The notes beneath the pieces are model-generated. The model ran no database searches, had not been told where the DNA came from, and worked only from the letters and a program-made list of their open reading frames with translations. Below, one piece after another: positions 11,188-19,164 of a DNA stretch of 46,284 nucleotides; position 1 is the stretch's first letter, and each line of letters starts with the position of its first letter. The DNA lies in contig JANYAS010000085.1 of NCBI GenBank assembly GCA_025361205.1, positions 1 through 46,284 on the forward strand, written 5' to 3'. Both the position numbers and the translations under genes were made by a program. The stretch is from Holophagaceae bacterium. Its GTDB lineage: Bacteria; Acidobacteriota; Holophagae; Holophagales; Holophagaceae.

Positions 11188-12036
11188 ATGGGCAAGGTCG
11201 AACCAGCACTGTTGAGCATTGGCGATATCTGCTCAGAGACAGGACTTTCAACCGATGTGGTCCGGGTCTGGGAGCGCCGCTACGGCTTTCCCGTGCCGGT
11301 GCGGCTGCCCTCGGGGCACCGGCGGTACCGGATCGAGGACCTCTACCGGCTGAGGCTGATGGCGGAGGCGGTGGCCCAGGGCCGCCGGCCCTCGCAGGTG
11401 GTGCGCGCCGGCGCTGCCGAGCTGAAGGCGATGCTGCAGCCCGAAGCCAACCCGAGGGTGGAGACCCTCTTCGAGGCGGTCGTGGCCATGGACACGGTTC
11501 GGATGCGCGGCCTCCTCCGGGAAGCCCAGGGTCAACTGGGGTGGAAGCCCTTCCTCCAGCAAGTGGTTTCGCCCCTCCTCGACCGGGTCGGCATGGCCTG
11601 GGCTGAGGGCAGCATTGGCGTCCACCACGAGCACTTGGTCACCGAGGTGCTGGAGGATGTGCTCCGGGTCCTGCGCCTGGACTGCCAGATTCTCCCCAGC
11701 AAGGGCAGTGTCATGCTGTGCACCCTGCCCGGAGAGCGGCACCGGCTGGGCCTGCTCATGGCGGCCCTGGCCCACGCGGCCCATGGGGCGCGCACGGAAC
11801 TGCTGGGGATCGACCTCCCGGTCGCCAGCATCGCCCAGGCCGCCCGGGCCCTGAAGGTGGACCGGGTGGCCGTCAGTCTCTCCATCCAGAGCGCCGGAGA
11901 AACCACCCGGCGCCTGCTCGTGGACCTCAAGGAGCGCCTCCCCCAGGGGTGTCTGCTCCTCATCGGGGGTCAAGGCGCCGCCCGCACCCGCAAGGTCGAG
12001 GGCGTCGAACGGATGTTGGGACTGGACGTGATCTGA
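11188..12036 (+). CDS. CarH/LitR-like MerR-family regulator with B12-binding light-sensor domain
   Basis: A 282-residue transcription factor. Residues 9-75 are a MerR winged helix-turn-helix (SIGDICSETGLSTDVVRVWE, then SGHRRYRIEDLYRL). Residues 90-165 are the helical B12-cap, containing the W-x9-EH signature of CarH-type photoreceptors (W138, E148, H149). Residues 170-282 are the Rossmann B12-binding domain with ExHxxG (E183, H185, G188; H185 is the expected lower cobalt ligand), SLSIQSAGE and LLIGGQGA. In the CarH family, adenosylcobalamin drives tetramer binding to DNA in the dark and light releases it. The residue after W138 is Ala, where Thermus CarH has the His that ligates cobalt after photolysis. 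No carotenoid gene is adjacent. Confidence 0.9.
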   Translation: MGKVEPALLSIGDICSETGLSTDVVRVWERRYGFPVPVRLPSGHRRYRIEDLYRLRLMAEAVAQGRRPSQVVRAGAAELKAMLQPEANPRVETLFEAVVAMDTVRMRGLLREAQGQLGWKPFLQQVVSPLLDRVGMAWAEGSIGVHHEHLVTEVLEDVLRVLRLDCQILPSKGSVMLCTLPGERHRLGLLMAALAHAAHGARTELLGIDLPVASIAQAARALKVDRVAVSLSIQSAGETTRRLLVDLKERLPQGCLLLIGGQGAARTRKVEGVERMLGLDVI

Positions 12037-12042
12037 CCCCCT

Positions 12043-12960
12043 TCACGTGTCGTACGGGAGGTCCTGCTCGTCAGGCAACCACTGCTTCTGCAGGCGGTGC
12101 AGCAGCAGGCGCAGTTCCAGCAGCAAGGGCCGAGCTGCGAGGAAGCAGAGGAACCCCGCCAGAGGCACCGTCACCTTGAACCCGATGTGCTTGAACCCGA
12201 GGGCGCCCGCCACGCCGCCGCCGAGAAAGGACGCGAGGATCAGCAGCAGGAGCCAGAGCTTCTTGCGATCGGCCATGATCCGGTCCCGGCCATGCCGCTG
12301 ATGGACGTTCACGTAGGTGAGCCGACTCACCTCGATGCCGATGTCGGTCACCGTGCCCGTCAGGTGCGTGGTGCGCACCGCGGCCCCTGAGATAATGGAG
12401 GTCACCGCATTGTGCAGCCCCATGATGAAGCAGAGCAGCATCACGGTCAGGGGGAGGGTGAATTGGACCTCCTTTTCAAGGCGGTTGCCCATGAACCCGA
12501 AAACCAGCATCAGGGCCGCTTCGAACACCAGGGTCAGCGCGTAGCGGCTGCGCATCCGCCGCCGTTGCCCAAAACTGATGAGCGTGCTGCAGACGAAGGC
12601 GCCGCCGGTAAAGCTCAGCATCATGGCTAGGGCGGCGAGCGCCGTCGTGAGGTCGCCCTCGGCCAGCACGTCCGCCATGGAGGACACCACGCCGGTCATG
12701 TGGGACGTGTAGTGGCCCACCGCCAGGAACCCGCCCGCGTTCACCGCCCCCGCCACGAAGGCCATGGCCCAGGCCAGCTGGCGATTGAGGGATTCCGACC
12801 GGAGCGCCCCCTCCCGCACCAGGAGCTTCTCCTGGATGGGCAGGGTGGCCAGCGCCCGTTCCACCGCCGCCTGCAGCTGCGGCCCGTCCATGCGGTTCTT
12901 GAGCAGCCGCCGGAGGTAGCGGGCCACGATCAGCTGGATGGTGCGAGGAATGCGGCGCAT
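12043..12960 (-). CDS. DUF1275 (YoaK-family) membrane protein
   Basis: A 305-residue multi-pass inner-membrane protein. After a basic amphipathic N-terminus of about 60 residues comes the family block AWAMAFVAGAVNAGGFLAVG followed by YTSHMTGVVSSMAD. Further hydrophobic helices are LAALAMMLSFTGGAFVCSTL, ALTLVFEAALMLVFGFMG, TLPLTVMLLCFIMGLHNAVT and LLLLILASFLGGGVAGALG. The NAVTS and TGTVTDIG segments are typical of DUF1275. Function is not established. It is convergent with the carH-like gene, six bases apart, and divergent from ansA. Confidence 0.9.
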   Translation of the reverse strand: MRRIPRTIQLIVARYLRRLLKNRMDGPQLQAAVERALATLPIQEKLLVREGALRSESLNRQLAWAMAFVAGAVNAGGFLAVGHYTSHMTGVVSSMADVLAEGDLTTALAALAMMLSFTGGAFVCSTLISFGQRRRMRSRYALTLVFEAALMLVFGFMGNRLEKEVQFTLPLTVMLLCFIMGLHNAVTSIISGAAVRTTHLTGTVTDIGIEVSRLTYVNVHQRHGRDRIMADRKKLWLLLLILASFLGGGVAGALGFKHIGFKVTVPLAGFLCFLAARPLLLELRLLLHRLQKQWLPDEQDLPYDT

Positions 12961-13090
12961 TGGGATTCACCCCCAGTGAACCACGGCCCCCGAGTGGTCC
13001 GGGTCAAAGGTCGAAAGCTGACGTGCCACTCCGGCGGACCTTCTCCCCGGTAAGGTGGAGTGGGGCGCGGGGATTGGATAATGTGGAGGC

Positions 13091-14098
13091 ATGCGCAAGA
13101 TCCTCATCCTCCACACTGGCGGCACCCTCGGCATGGCCCCGAGCGGCGATCCCGCTTCCCTGGCGCCGGGGAAGTTCCTGGACCACCTGCTGGTGCGGGT
13201 GCCCGAGCTGGGGCAGCTGGCGGAACTGTCCGTGGAAGTGCCCTTCAACCAGGACTCCGCCTGCGTCGAGCCGGAGCATATCCAGACGCTGGCCCGCCGG
13301 GTGCGCGACGCCGGGCAGGCCTACGACGGCTTCGTCATCATCAGCGGGACCGACACCATGGCGTTCATGGCCGCCATGCTGGGTTTCCTGCTCGCGGATG
13401 TGGGCAAGCCCGTGGTGCTCACGGGCAGCCAAAGGCCCCTGGCTTTTGTCCGCAGCGATGCGCGCAGCAACCTCGTCAATGCCGTGGATCTGGCCTGCCG
13501 CGACATCCCCGAGATCGGCATCTGCTTCGGCACCCACTGGCTGCGAGGGGTGGCTGCGGACAAGCTGAGCGTCAGCCAGTTCGAGGCGTTCCAGAGTCCC
13601 AACCTGGCGCCCCTGGCCGAGATCGGCGCCGAGATCCGCCTGCATCCCGAGGCGGGCCGGTTCGACCGGCGCCTGCCGGCCTCGCTGGGGCGGGTGCTGG
13701 ATCTCGCCATTCAAACGGTCACGCCCCATCCCGGCATGGCCTGGACCCTGGTCCCCGAGGATGCGAAGGCCGTGCTCATCCAGGCCTTCGGCGCGGGCAA
13801 CTTGCCCATGGGCCGACCCGACCTCCAGGCCTTTCTGGCGGACTGCCAGCAGCGGCGCCTGCCGGTGGTGGTGACCTCCCAGTGTCCCCATGGCGGCGTG
13901 GATCTGTCTGCCTATGAAATGGGGCGAAAGATCGAGGCCATGGGGGCCATCTCAGGCGGCTTGCATACCCGCTGGACCGCCCTGGCGAAGCTGGGCCTGG
14001 TGCTGGGTGCGGGCGGGGGCATGGACGAAGCCCGGGCTGCGTTTGGGACGCAATGGGCCGGGGAGCCGATGCGGGATGGGACCTGGCCGCAGGCCTGA
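13091..14098 (+). CDS. ansA: L-asparaginase, type I (cytoplasmic)
   Basis: Hydrolyses asparagine to aspartate and ammonia. The 335 residues match the bacterial type I family. The first catalytic threonine lies in ILHTGGTLGM and the second catalytic Thr-Asp pair in IISGTDTMAFMAAML. VVLTGSQRPL and RSDARSNLVNA follow as expected. No signal peptide is present, consistent with the cytoplasmic type. A GGAGG sequence ends one base before the ATG, unusually close. The glycine-rich opening of the protein fixes the start near here. It is monocistronic as far as can be seen. Confidence 0.93.
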   Translation: MRKILILHTGGTLGMAPSGDPASLAPGKFLDHLLVRVPELGQLAELSVEVPFNQDSACVEPEHIQTLARRVRDAGQAYDGFVIISGTDTMAFMAAMLGFLLADVGKPVVLTGSQRPLAFVRSDARSNLVNAVDLACRDIPEIGICFGTHWLRGVAADKLSVSQFEAFQSPNLAPLAEIGAEIRLHPEAGRFDRRLPASLGRVLDLAIQTVTPHPGMAWTLVPEDAKAVLIQAFGAGNLPMGRPDLQAFLADCQQRRLPVVVTSQCPHGGVDLSAYEMGRKIEAMGAISGGLHTRWTALAKLGLVLGAGGGMDEARAAFGTQWAGEPMRDGTWPQA

Positions 14099-14183
14099 TC
14101 ACCGCTTGTTGCCCTCTTCGCCGGGGCCCGACTCCGGGCGCGCAACGGGCGCATCCACCGTCACTCGGCGGCCGGGAGGCACC

Positions 14184-14212
14184 CTCCAGATGCGCCGCAG
14201 GCGCATCTGGAG
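14184..14212. other. Perfect 13-bp palindrome upstream of serS
   Basis: CTCCAGATGCGCC and GGCGCATCTGGAG flank a three-base loop in the ansA-serS spacer. No T-run follows, so it is not a standard terminator. The serS -10-like TAGACT (14218-14223) starts five bases later, so the palindrome covers the -35 region. An operator or a REP-like sequence are the two options. Confidence 0.5.
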
Positions 14213-14217
14213 CCCGC

Positions 14218-14223
14218 TAGACT
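14218..14223 (+). promoter_or_regulatory. Candidate -10 element of serS
   Basis: TAGACT lies 24 bases before the serS ATG. The same TAnnnT hexamer at 19-28 bases precedes several other starts here (dedA, def, dsbD, permease, carH-like, ppiD, ftsK). No convincing -35 is seen. Confidence 0.4.
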
Positions 14224-14247
14224 GGTTGTTTCTGGGAACACCAAACC

Positions 14248-15513
14248 ATGCTCGACGCCAACCTCCTGCGCAATGATCTCGACGCCGTGGCGGCCCGTTT
14301 GGCCCAGCGTGGCTACACGCTGGACCGGGCCCTCTACCTGGATTTGGATCAGCGCCGCCGCACCGTGCTGCAGGAGGCCGAGGCCCTCAAGGCCGAGCGC
14401 AACCGCGTCAGCGAAGAGGTGGGCCGTCTGAAGCGGGCCAAGGGAAATGCGGATTCCCTCATCGCCCAGCAGCGCGAGGTGGGTGACAAGCTGAAAGAGC
14501 TGGAGGCCGCGGAACGCCGGATCGAGGCGGCCTTCAAGGACTTCCTCGCGGGCATCCCCAACCCGCCCCACGCCAGTGTGCCCAGTGGCCGCGACGAGCG
14601 CGCCAACCTGGAGATCAAACGCTGGGGCCACACCCCGCACATCACGGCCCCCAAGGACCACGTGGAACTGGGCACGGCCCTCGGCATCCTGGACCTGGAC
14701 CGGGCGGCCAAGATCAGCGGCGCGCGCTTTGCCGTGCTGAAGGGCCAGGGCGCCAAGCTGGAGCGGGCCCTCATCTCCTTCATGCTCGACCGTCAGACCG
14801 CCGCGGGCTACACCGAGGTCATCCCGCCCTACCTGGTGAATGCCGACAGCATGTATGGCACGGGCCAGCTGCCCAAGTTCGAGGAGGATCTCTTCAAGAC
14901 GGCCCACGGGGAGGGCGCGCTCTACCTCATTCCCACCGCCGAAGTGCCCGTCACCAACCTCTACCGCGACGAAATTCTTCCCGCGGATGCGATTCCCCTG
15001 CGCCACTGCGCCTTCACGCCCTGCTTCCGCAGCGAGGCCGGCAGCTACGGCAAGGACACCAAGGGCATCATCCGGCAGCACCAGTTCCACAAGGTGGAGC
15101 TGGTGACCTTCGCCGCAGCGGACCAGGCAGAGGCCGAGCTAGAGCGGCTCACCGGGGATGCCGAGGCCATCCTCGAGGCCCTGGAACTGCCCTACCGCCG
15201 GGTGCTGCTCTGCAGCGGCGACATGGGCTTCAGCAGCCAGAAGACCTACGATCTGGAAGTCTGGTTGCCCTCGCAGAACACCTACCGCGAGATCAGCTCC
15301 TGCAGCTGGTTTGGCGAGTTCCAGGCGCGGCGGGCCAACATCCGCCTGCGCGGCAAGGAGGGCAAGCCGGCCTTCGTGCATACCCTCAACGGCAGCGGCC
15401 TAGCCGTGGGCCGCACCTGGGTGGCCATCCTGGAAAACTACCAGCAGCCGGACGGGAGCATCGTGGTGCCCGAGGTTCTGCGCCCCTACGTCGGGGCCCA
15501 GGTGATCCGCTGA
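14248..15513 (+). CDS. serS: Seryl-tRNA synthetase
   Basis: A class II aminoacyl-tRNA synthetase that charges tRNA-Ser and also supplies Ser-tRNA-Sec where that pathway exists. The 421 residues are the standard bacterial length. The N-terminal long coiled-coil arm spans about residues 28-105 ([20 protein letters not shown] onward). Motif 2 is [20 protein letters not shown]. Motif 3 lies near the end, with [18 protein letters not shown] and [11 protein letters not shown]. The C-terminus is complete. The ABC ATPase starts five bases after the stop. Confidence 0.97.
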   Translation: MLDANLLRNDLDAVAARLAQRGYTLDRALYLDLDQRRRTVLQEAEALKAERNRVSEEVGRLKRAKGNADSLIAQQREVGDKLKELEAAERRIEAAFKDFLAGIPNPPHASVPSGRDERANLEIKRWGHTPHITAPKDHVELGTALGILDLDRAAKISGARFAVLKGQGAKLERALISFMLDRQTAAGYTEVIPPYLVNADSMYGTGQLPKFEEDLFKTAHGEGALYLIPTAEVPVTNLYRDEILPADAIPLRHCAFTPCFRSEAGSYGKDTKGIIRQHQFHKVELVTFAAADQAEAELERLTGDAEAILEALELPYRRVLLCSGDMGFSSQKTYDLEVWLPSQNTYREISSCSWFGEFQARRANIRLRGKEGKPAFVHTLNGSGLAVGRTWVAILENYQQPDGSIVVPEVLRPYVGAQVIR

Positions 15514-15518
15514 GACCG

Positions 15519-16268
15519 GTGCCTCTGCTTGCCGTTGAAGGCCTGGGCCTTCGGCGGGAGGGACACTGGTGTCTACGGCATGTCTCTTTTGCCATCGCTC
15601 CAGGCGAGGCCTGGGCCGTCGTGGGCGAAAGCGGGGCGGGCAAGAGCACCCTGCTGAACCTGGTGCTCGGTCTGCTGGAACCCACGGAGGGATGGATCAC
15701 TCAGGCAGGCGAGCCCTGGTCGCCCCTGCCGGAGCGGGAGCGGCGCCGGTGCAGGCCGAGGATCCAGGCGGTCTTCCAGGATCCCCAGGCCAGCCTGCCG
15801 CCCCATCGCACCGGCTGGGAGATCCTCATGGAGCCCCTCGAGATCTGGCGGCGCGGGACGAGGCCGGAGCGGCAGGCAGCGGCGGCCCACATGGCGGCGC
15901 AGGTGAAGTTCCCGGAAGCGGCCCTGAACCAGCGGCCCGCCGCCTGGTCCGGCGGCCTGGCTCAGCGGCTCTGCCTGGGGCGGGCCCTCATGCTGAAACC
16001 GGCCCTGCTGGTGCTGGACGAACCCTTCTCGGCGCTGGATCCCACCCTGGCCGGCCACCTGCTGGACCTGCTCCTGGCATTGAAGGCCCAGGGCACCGCC
16101 CTGCTCTGCGCGAGCCACGACCTGCCGCTCGTCCGGATTCTTTGTGCGCACATGCTGGTACTGCGGGAGGGCGTCCCGGTTTGCCAGGGGCCTGTTGGAC
16201 AGTTACTGTCCGAATTCCCGCATCCCCACCTGCAGGCACTCTGGGAGGCCGTGCCTGAGTTGGGATGA
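15519..16268 (+). CDS. ABC transporter ATP-binding protein (oligopeptide/nickel type), no permease nearby
   Basis: A 249-residue nucleotide-binding subunit. The Walker A GESGAGKS is near residues 36-43, Q-loop VFQDPQASLPP, signature SGGLAQRL, Walker B ALLVLDEPFSALDP and H-loop CASHDLPL. The style (QDPQASLPPHRTGWEIL) is that of DppF/NikE-like subunits of peptide or nickel importers. The start is GTG, five bases after serS, so it is probably co-transcribed with it. No permease or binding protein is adjacent, so its membrane partner must be encoded elsewhere. Confidence 0.88.
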   Translation: MPLLAVEGLGLRREGHWCLRHVSFAIAPGEAWAVVGESGAGKSTLLNLVLGLLEPTEGWITQAGEPWSPLPERERRRCRPRIQAVFQDPQASLPPHRTGWEILMEPLEIWRRGTRPERQAAAAHMAAQVKFPEAALNQRPAAWSGGLAQRLCLGRALMLKPALLVLDEPFSALDPTLAGHLLDLLLALKAQGTALLCASHDLPLVRILCAHMLVLREGVPVCQGPVGQLLSEFPHPHLQALWEAVPELG

Positions 16269-16285
16269 ATTGTGAGAAGAAAACC

Positions 16286-16355
16286 ACCGGTGAGAAACAG
16301 TGGGGAACGGTGAGAAGGAATGTTCATCCTCACCGTTCCTCACTGGTAAACCGGT
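16286..16355. terminator. Long palindrome between convergent ABC ATPase and ppiD genes
   Basis: CAGTGGGGAACGGTGAG (16298-16314) pairs with CTCACCGTTCCTCACTG (16329-16345) with one G-T mismatch. ACCGGT copies at 16286-16291 and 16350-16355 extend the stem. A T-rich run (CTTTTCTT) follows on the + strand. Three GTGAGAA units occur in the left half. It probably serves as a bidirectional terminator and may belong to a third repeat family, but only one copy is in the window. Confidence 0.6.
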
Positions 16356-16407
16356 CTTTTCTTGGCGTTCCTGTCTCCGGCGATGGAAACAGGCGGCTAC
16401 AGAAAGG

Positions 16408-18312
16408 CTACTCTTCCACCGGCACCTGCACGGTGCTGGCGTTGACGTAGATGCCCCCGAAATGGCCCCAGAAGCTGCTGAAGCCGGGACGCAGACGACC
16501 CTGCTGGTCCAGGGCTTGCAGTTCTGCGGAGAGCAGTTTCTGCGCCTCGGCGGTCTGAACGTCCTGGATGAGGCTGCGCCGCGTCGCGAAGGAGAGGGCC
16601 GGGGCCGGTTCGCGGGAAGTGATGCGGGCCACCCAGAGCTTGCCGTCCTGGGCCCACAGCACGGGCGTGGTCTGGCCCACGGGCGTATCCAACAGGGCCT
16701 TCCGGATGCCGGGATGAGCGACCAGGTCGCGCAGCCCGGCCAGGGGCGCCGCGGCCTGGTCAGTAACAGGTCCCACGGCCTGGAGCCCGCCGACCTTCAG
16801 CGCCTCCTGGGCCTTGGCCACGGCCTGCCTGCGGGCCTCCTCCAGACGGTAGGAGGCGAGCACCTTGGCGCGGACCTCCTTGAAGGGGGGAACTGCCTCG
16901 GGCAGTTCCCCCTGCACCCGGAAGAGCAGGTAGCGGTCGCCGAGCGCCATGGGCTTCGACACTTCTCCCACCTTCAGGCGGAAGGCTTCGCCTGCGAGCT
17001 GAGGCAGTTCGGGCAGGCCTTCGGCCTGGGCCGAGGGCTCATTGCTGAAGGGCTGGCTGAGCTGCGCCGGGCTGCCGAGGCTGCGGGCGGCGGCGGCGAG
17101 ATCTCCTCCGTTGGCGCGCTTGCGGATCTGCTCGAGGCGCTCCTGGGCCCGGGTGGCGAAGCGGCCCTCGGAGATCTCTTTGGTCAGTTGGGGCTTCATG
17201 TCTTCCAACGTTTTCTCGCGGCGCCCTTCCAGCTTAATGAGGTGGATGCCGTAGACGGTGCGCACGGGCTGGCTGATCTCGCCGGGCTTCAGCGTGGCGG
17301 CAGCTTCGGAAAAGGGCTTGACCCCCTTCGCGGCATTGAACCACCCCAGGTCCCCGCCGTTGCCCTTGGCGCTGGGATCCTCGCTGAGTTCCTCGGCGGC
17401 TTTGGCGAAGTCCTGACCTTTCAGGAGACGCTGGCGCAGCAGTTGGGCCTTGGCCGTTGCCTCCTGCATCGGAACCTCGCCTTCGGCCTTGAACAGGATG
17501 TGGCGAGCCTTGAATTCGATGTAGTCGCTCTTGCGGGCATCGTAGGTGGCCTTCAGGGCTGCTGCCTCCACTTGGAGGTCCTTGCTGAAGGCGGCGCGGT
17601 CCACGGCCACATACTGGATGATCCGGCGAGGCGGAGAGAGGAAGCGTTCACCACCCGCCTTGTAGAAGGGCTGGAGCGTGGCGTCCCCGGGATCCGCCAC
17701 CGTCGCAGGATCCACGGCCAGAGTGGCCTGCTGGAAGGCCACCTTCTCGTTCTTCAGGCGGTTCTCCTGGGCCAGCCAGGTCTCGTCCAGGGGCACCTGC
17801 AGGGCGGCCTGCTGGACCAGCTTGGTTCGGAGCAGTTCACTGCGGAGGGAGCGCTCCTGCATGGCCGGGTTAAATCCCGTTTCCTGGAAGATCTGCTTCA
17901 GGTCGGTGGTGGACTTCAGGTTGCCGTTGGTGTCCAGCAGCATGGGGTACTGGCGCAGGAAGGCGCGCAGGCGGGCGCCGACCTCGTCATCGGTCACCAC
18001 CACGTGGTGGCGCTCGGCCAGCTCCTCCATGAGCTTCTGGTTCGTGAGGTCCCGGAGGGCCTGGGACTGGACGAAGGGCTTGAGGGCCTCGGGGCTGGCC
18101 TGCTTGCCGTAGCGCTGGTAGAGCTCCTGCATTTTTTCGGCCAGGTCGCGCATGAGCACTTCCCGCCCATAGACCCGGGCGACGACGGTATCGGACGTGA
18201 CCCCGGCACCCGAGGGCGCCAGGTAGGCCACGAGGCCCAGGAGCACCACGAGCATGACCGCCGCCATGGGCGTGCGGTTAGATTTGAAGACTTGGCGGAA
18301 GGAACGTAGCAT
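16408..18312 (-). CDS. PpiD/SurA-like peptidyl-prolyl isomerase, membrane-anchored foldase
   Basis: A periplasmic folding factor of 634 residues. One N-terminal transmembrane anchor (PMAAVMLVVLLGLVAYLAPS) is followed by a SurA_N-type helical chaperone region (about 45-250). A parvulin domain lies at about 265-365 (FKARHILFKAEGEV, EDPSAKGNGGDLGWF, KPGEISQPVRTVYGIHLIKL), then a long C-terminal chaperone region. This is the PpiD architecture. The start at MLRSFRQVFK is chosen because the anchor follows at once. The frame stays open further upstream only because the DNA is GC-rich. A TAATCT -10-like box (18339-18344) lies 26 bases before it. Confidence 0.9.
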   Translation of the reverse strand: MLRSFRQVFKSNRTPMAAVMLVVLLGLVAYLAPSGAGVTSDTVVARVYGREVLMRDLAEKMQELYQRYGKQASPEALKPFVQSQALRDLTNQKLMEELAERHHVVVTDDEVGARLRAFLRQYPMLLDTNGNLKSTTDLKQIFQETGFNPAMQERSLRSELLRTKLVQQAALQVPLDETWLAQENRLKNEKVAFQQATLAVDPATVADPGDATLQPFYKAGGERFLSPPRRIIQYVAVDRAAFSKDLQVEAAALKATYDARKSDYIEFKARHILFKAEGEVPMQEATAKAQLLRQRLLKGQDFAKAAEELSEDPSAKGNGGDLGWFNAAKGVKPFSEAAATLKPGEISQPVRTVYGIHLIKLEGRREKTLEDMKPQLTKEISEGRFATRAQERLEQIRKRANGGDLAAAARSLGSPAQLSQPFSNEPSAQAEGLPELPQLAGEAFRLKVGEVSKPMALGDRYLLFRVQGELPEAVPPFKEVRAKVLASYRLEEARRQAVAKAQEALKVGGLQAVGPVTDQAAAPLAGLRDLVAHPGIRKALLDTPVGQTTPVLWAQDGKLWVARITSREPAPALSFATRRSLIQDVQTAEAQKLLSAELQALDQQGRLRPGFSSFWGHFGGIYVNASTVQVPVEE

Positions 18313-18344
18313 GCAGGGCTCCGATAGGCGGACCTCCCAGATTA

Positions 18345-18625
18345 ACAAGGAAGGAGCCTGCCGCACAGCCCGCAGGCTCCGCGTTGGGTGCGCCGGCCGA
18401 GCAGGGCAAGGAGGGGGACCGCAGGCATGGTGGTTCCATGTCGAGGGAGCCCGACGACGCCAGGCACCGGCCGCCGCCCCAACCCTCCGGGACGTGGCCA
18501 GCCCTGCGCCCAGCTGCGTTGGCACGCTCGAACGATATCCCGCATCGCCCATCGCGCGCCGCCTGGCTGGATCACGGGGCTGGCCGCCGTCGCGGAGCCA
18601 GGGGGTTGTGCGGCAGGCTCCTTGG
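18345..18625 (-). ncRNA. Candidate structured RNA of unknown class between ppiD and def
   Basis: The 346-base gap between ppiD and def holds a 273-base element closed by a perfect 17-bp pairing: AAGGAGCCTGCCGCACA (18351-18367) with its complement at 18607-18623. A second nested helix pairs GGCTCCGCG (18375-18383) with CGCGGAGCC (18591-18599). A further 9-bp helix on the minus strand pairs GGCCAGCCC with GGGCTGGCC. On the minus strand the 3' end forms GGAGCCTGC-loop-GCAGGCTCC followed by TTCCTTGTT, like an intrinsic terminator. A TGTAAT -10-like box sits just before the 5' end. I see no RNase P, tmRNA or SRP signature. A mobile palindromic element is the main alternative. Confidence 0.45.
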
Positions 18626-18633
18626 CGTTGGAT

Positions 18634-18639
18634 TACACT
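18634..18639 (+). promoter_or_regulatory. Candidate -10 element of def (overlaps opposing -10 for the putative RNA)
   Basis: TACACT lies 19 bases before the def ATG. On the other strand the overlapping TGTAAT (18632-18637) could serve the putative minus-strand RNA. The GATTACACTG core is therefore a possible face-to-face promoter. Confidence 0.4.
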
Positions 18640-18658
18640 GGAATGCTGGAGAGGTTGA

Positions 18659-19162
18659 ATGGCCGTCTTGCCCGTGCTTACCTGGGGGGATCCCCGCCTC
18701 AAGAAAAACAGCGAAGACGTAGGTGACTGGACGCCTGAGCTGGAGCAGCTCGTGGCGGATCTGTTCGAGACCTCCCTCTATGAGGAGGGGGTCGGCCTGG
18801 CGGCGCCCCAGGTGGGCGTGAACCTCAACGTGGCCGTCATTGACTGTTCCTGCGGCGAGGATCCTGCCCAGAAACTGATCCTGATCAACCCCGAGATCGT
18901 CCAGGAAGAGGGTGTGCAAGTGGGACCGGAGGGCTGCCTGTCCATCCCCGGCATCCGCGAGGTGCTGGAACGCCCCCAGAAGGTGACCATCCGCAACCGG
19001 GCCAAGGATGGCACCTGGCATGACCTGACGGGAGAGGACCTGCTGGCTCGGGCCTTCTGCCACGAGATCGACCACCTGCGCGGTCGCCTCTTCGTGGAAT
19101 ACTTCGGTCCCGTGAAACGCCAGTTCCTCCAGCGGAAATACCAGAAGCAAATGAAGGACTGA
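18659..19162 (+). CDS. def: Peptide deformylase
   Basis: Removes the formyl group from the initiator methionine of new proteins. The 167 residues have all three metal-site motifs: GVGLAAPQVG, EGCLSIPGI (Cys ligand) and HEIDHLRGRLF (two His ligands and catalytic Glu). The C-terminal basic helix (KRQFLQRKYQKQMKD) is usual. It is followed after two bases by fmt, the enzyme that adds the formyl group to Met-tRNA, in the common def-fmt operon. Confidence 0.97.
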   Translation: MAVLPVLTWGDPRLKKNSEDVGDWTPELEQLVADLFETSLYEEGVGLAAPQVGVNLNVAVIDCSCGEDPAQKLILINPEIVQEEGVQVGPEGCLSIPGIREVLERPQKVTIRNRAKDGTWHDLTGEDLLARAFCHEIDHLRGRLFVEYFGPVKRQFLQRKYQKQMKD

Positions 19163-19164
19163 CC

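Noticed and set aside
16300..18309. A long plus-strand open frame (669 codons) opposite ppiD
   Set aside because: It is antisense to a clear PpiD gene with all expected domains. GC-rich codon use leaves the opposite strand free of stops, and the translation shows no recognisable fold.
18345..18625. Assignment of the structured element as RNase P RNA, tmRNA or SRP RNA
   Set aside because: I could not find the conserved core sequences (GAAAGTC and ACAGAAA; a tRNA-like end; the GGAA...GCAGCC tip). The class is left open.
18313..18702. N-terminal extension of ppiD, or a separate protein, in the ppiD-def gap
   Set aside because: The extension puts 130 residues without fold before a normal membrane anchor, and the DNA there shows long-range pairing instead.
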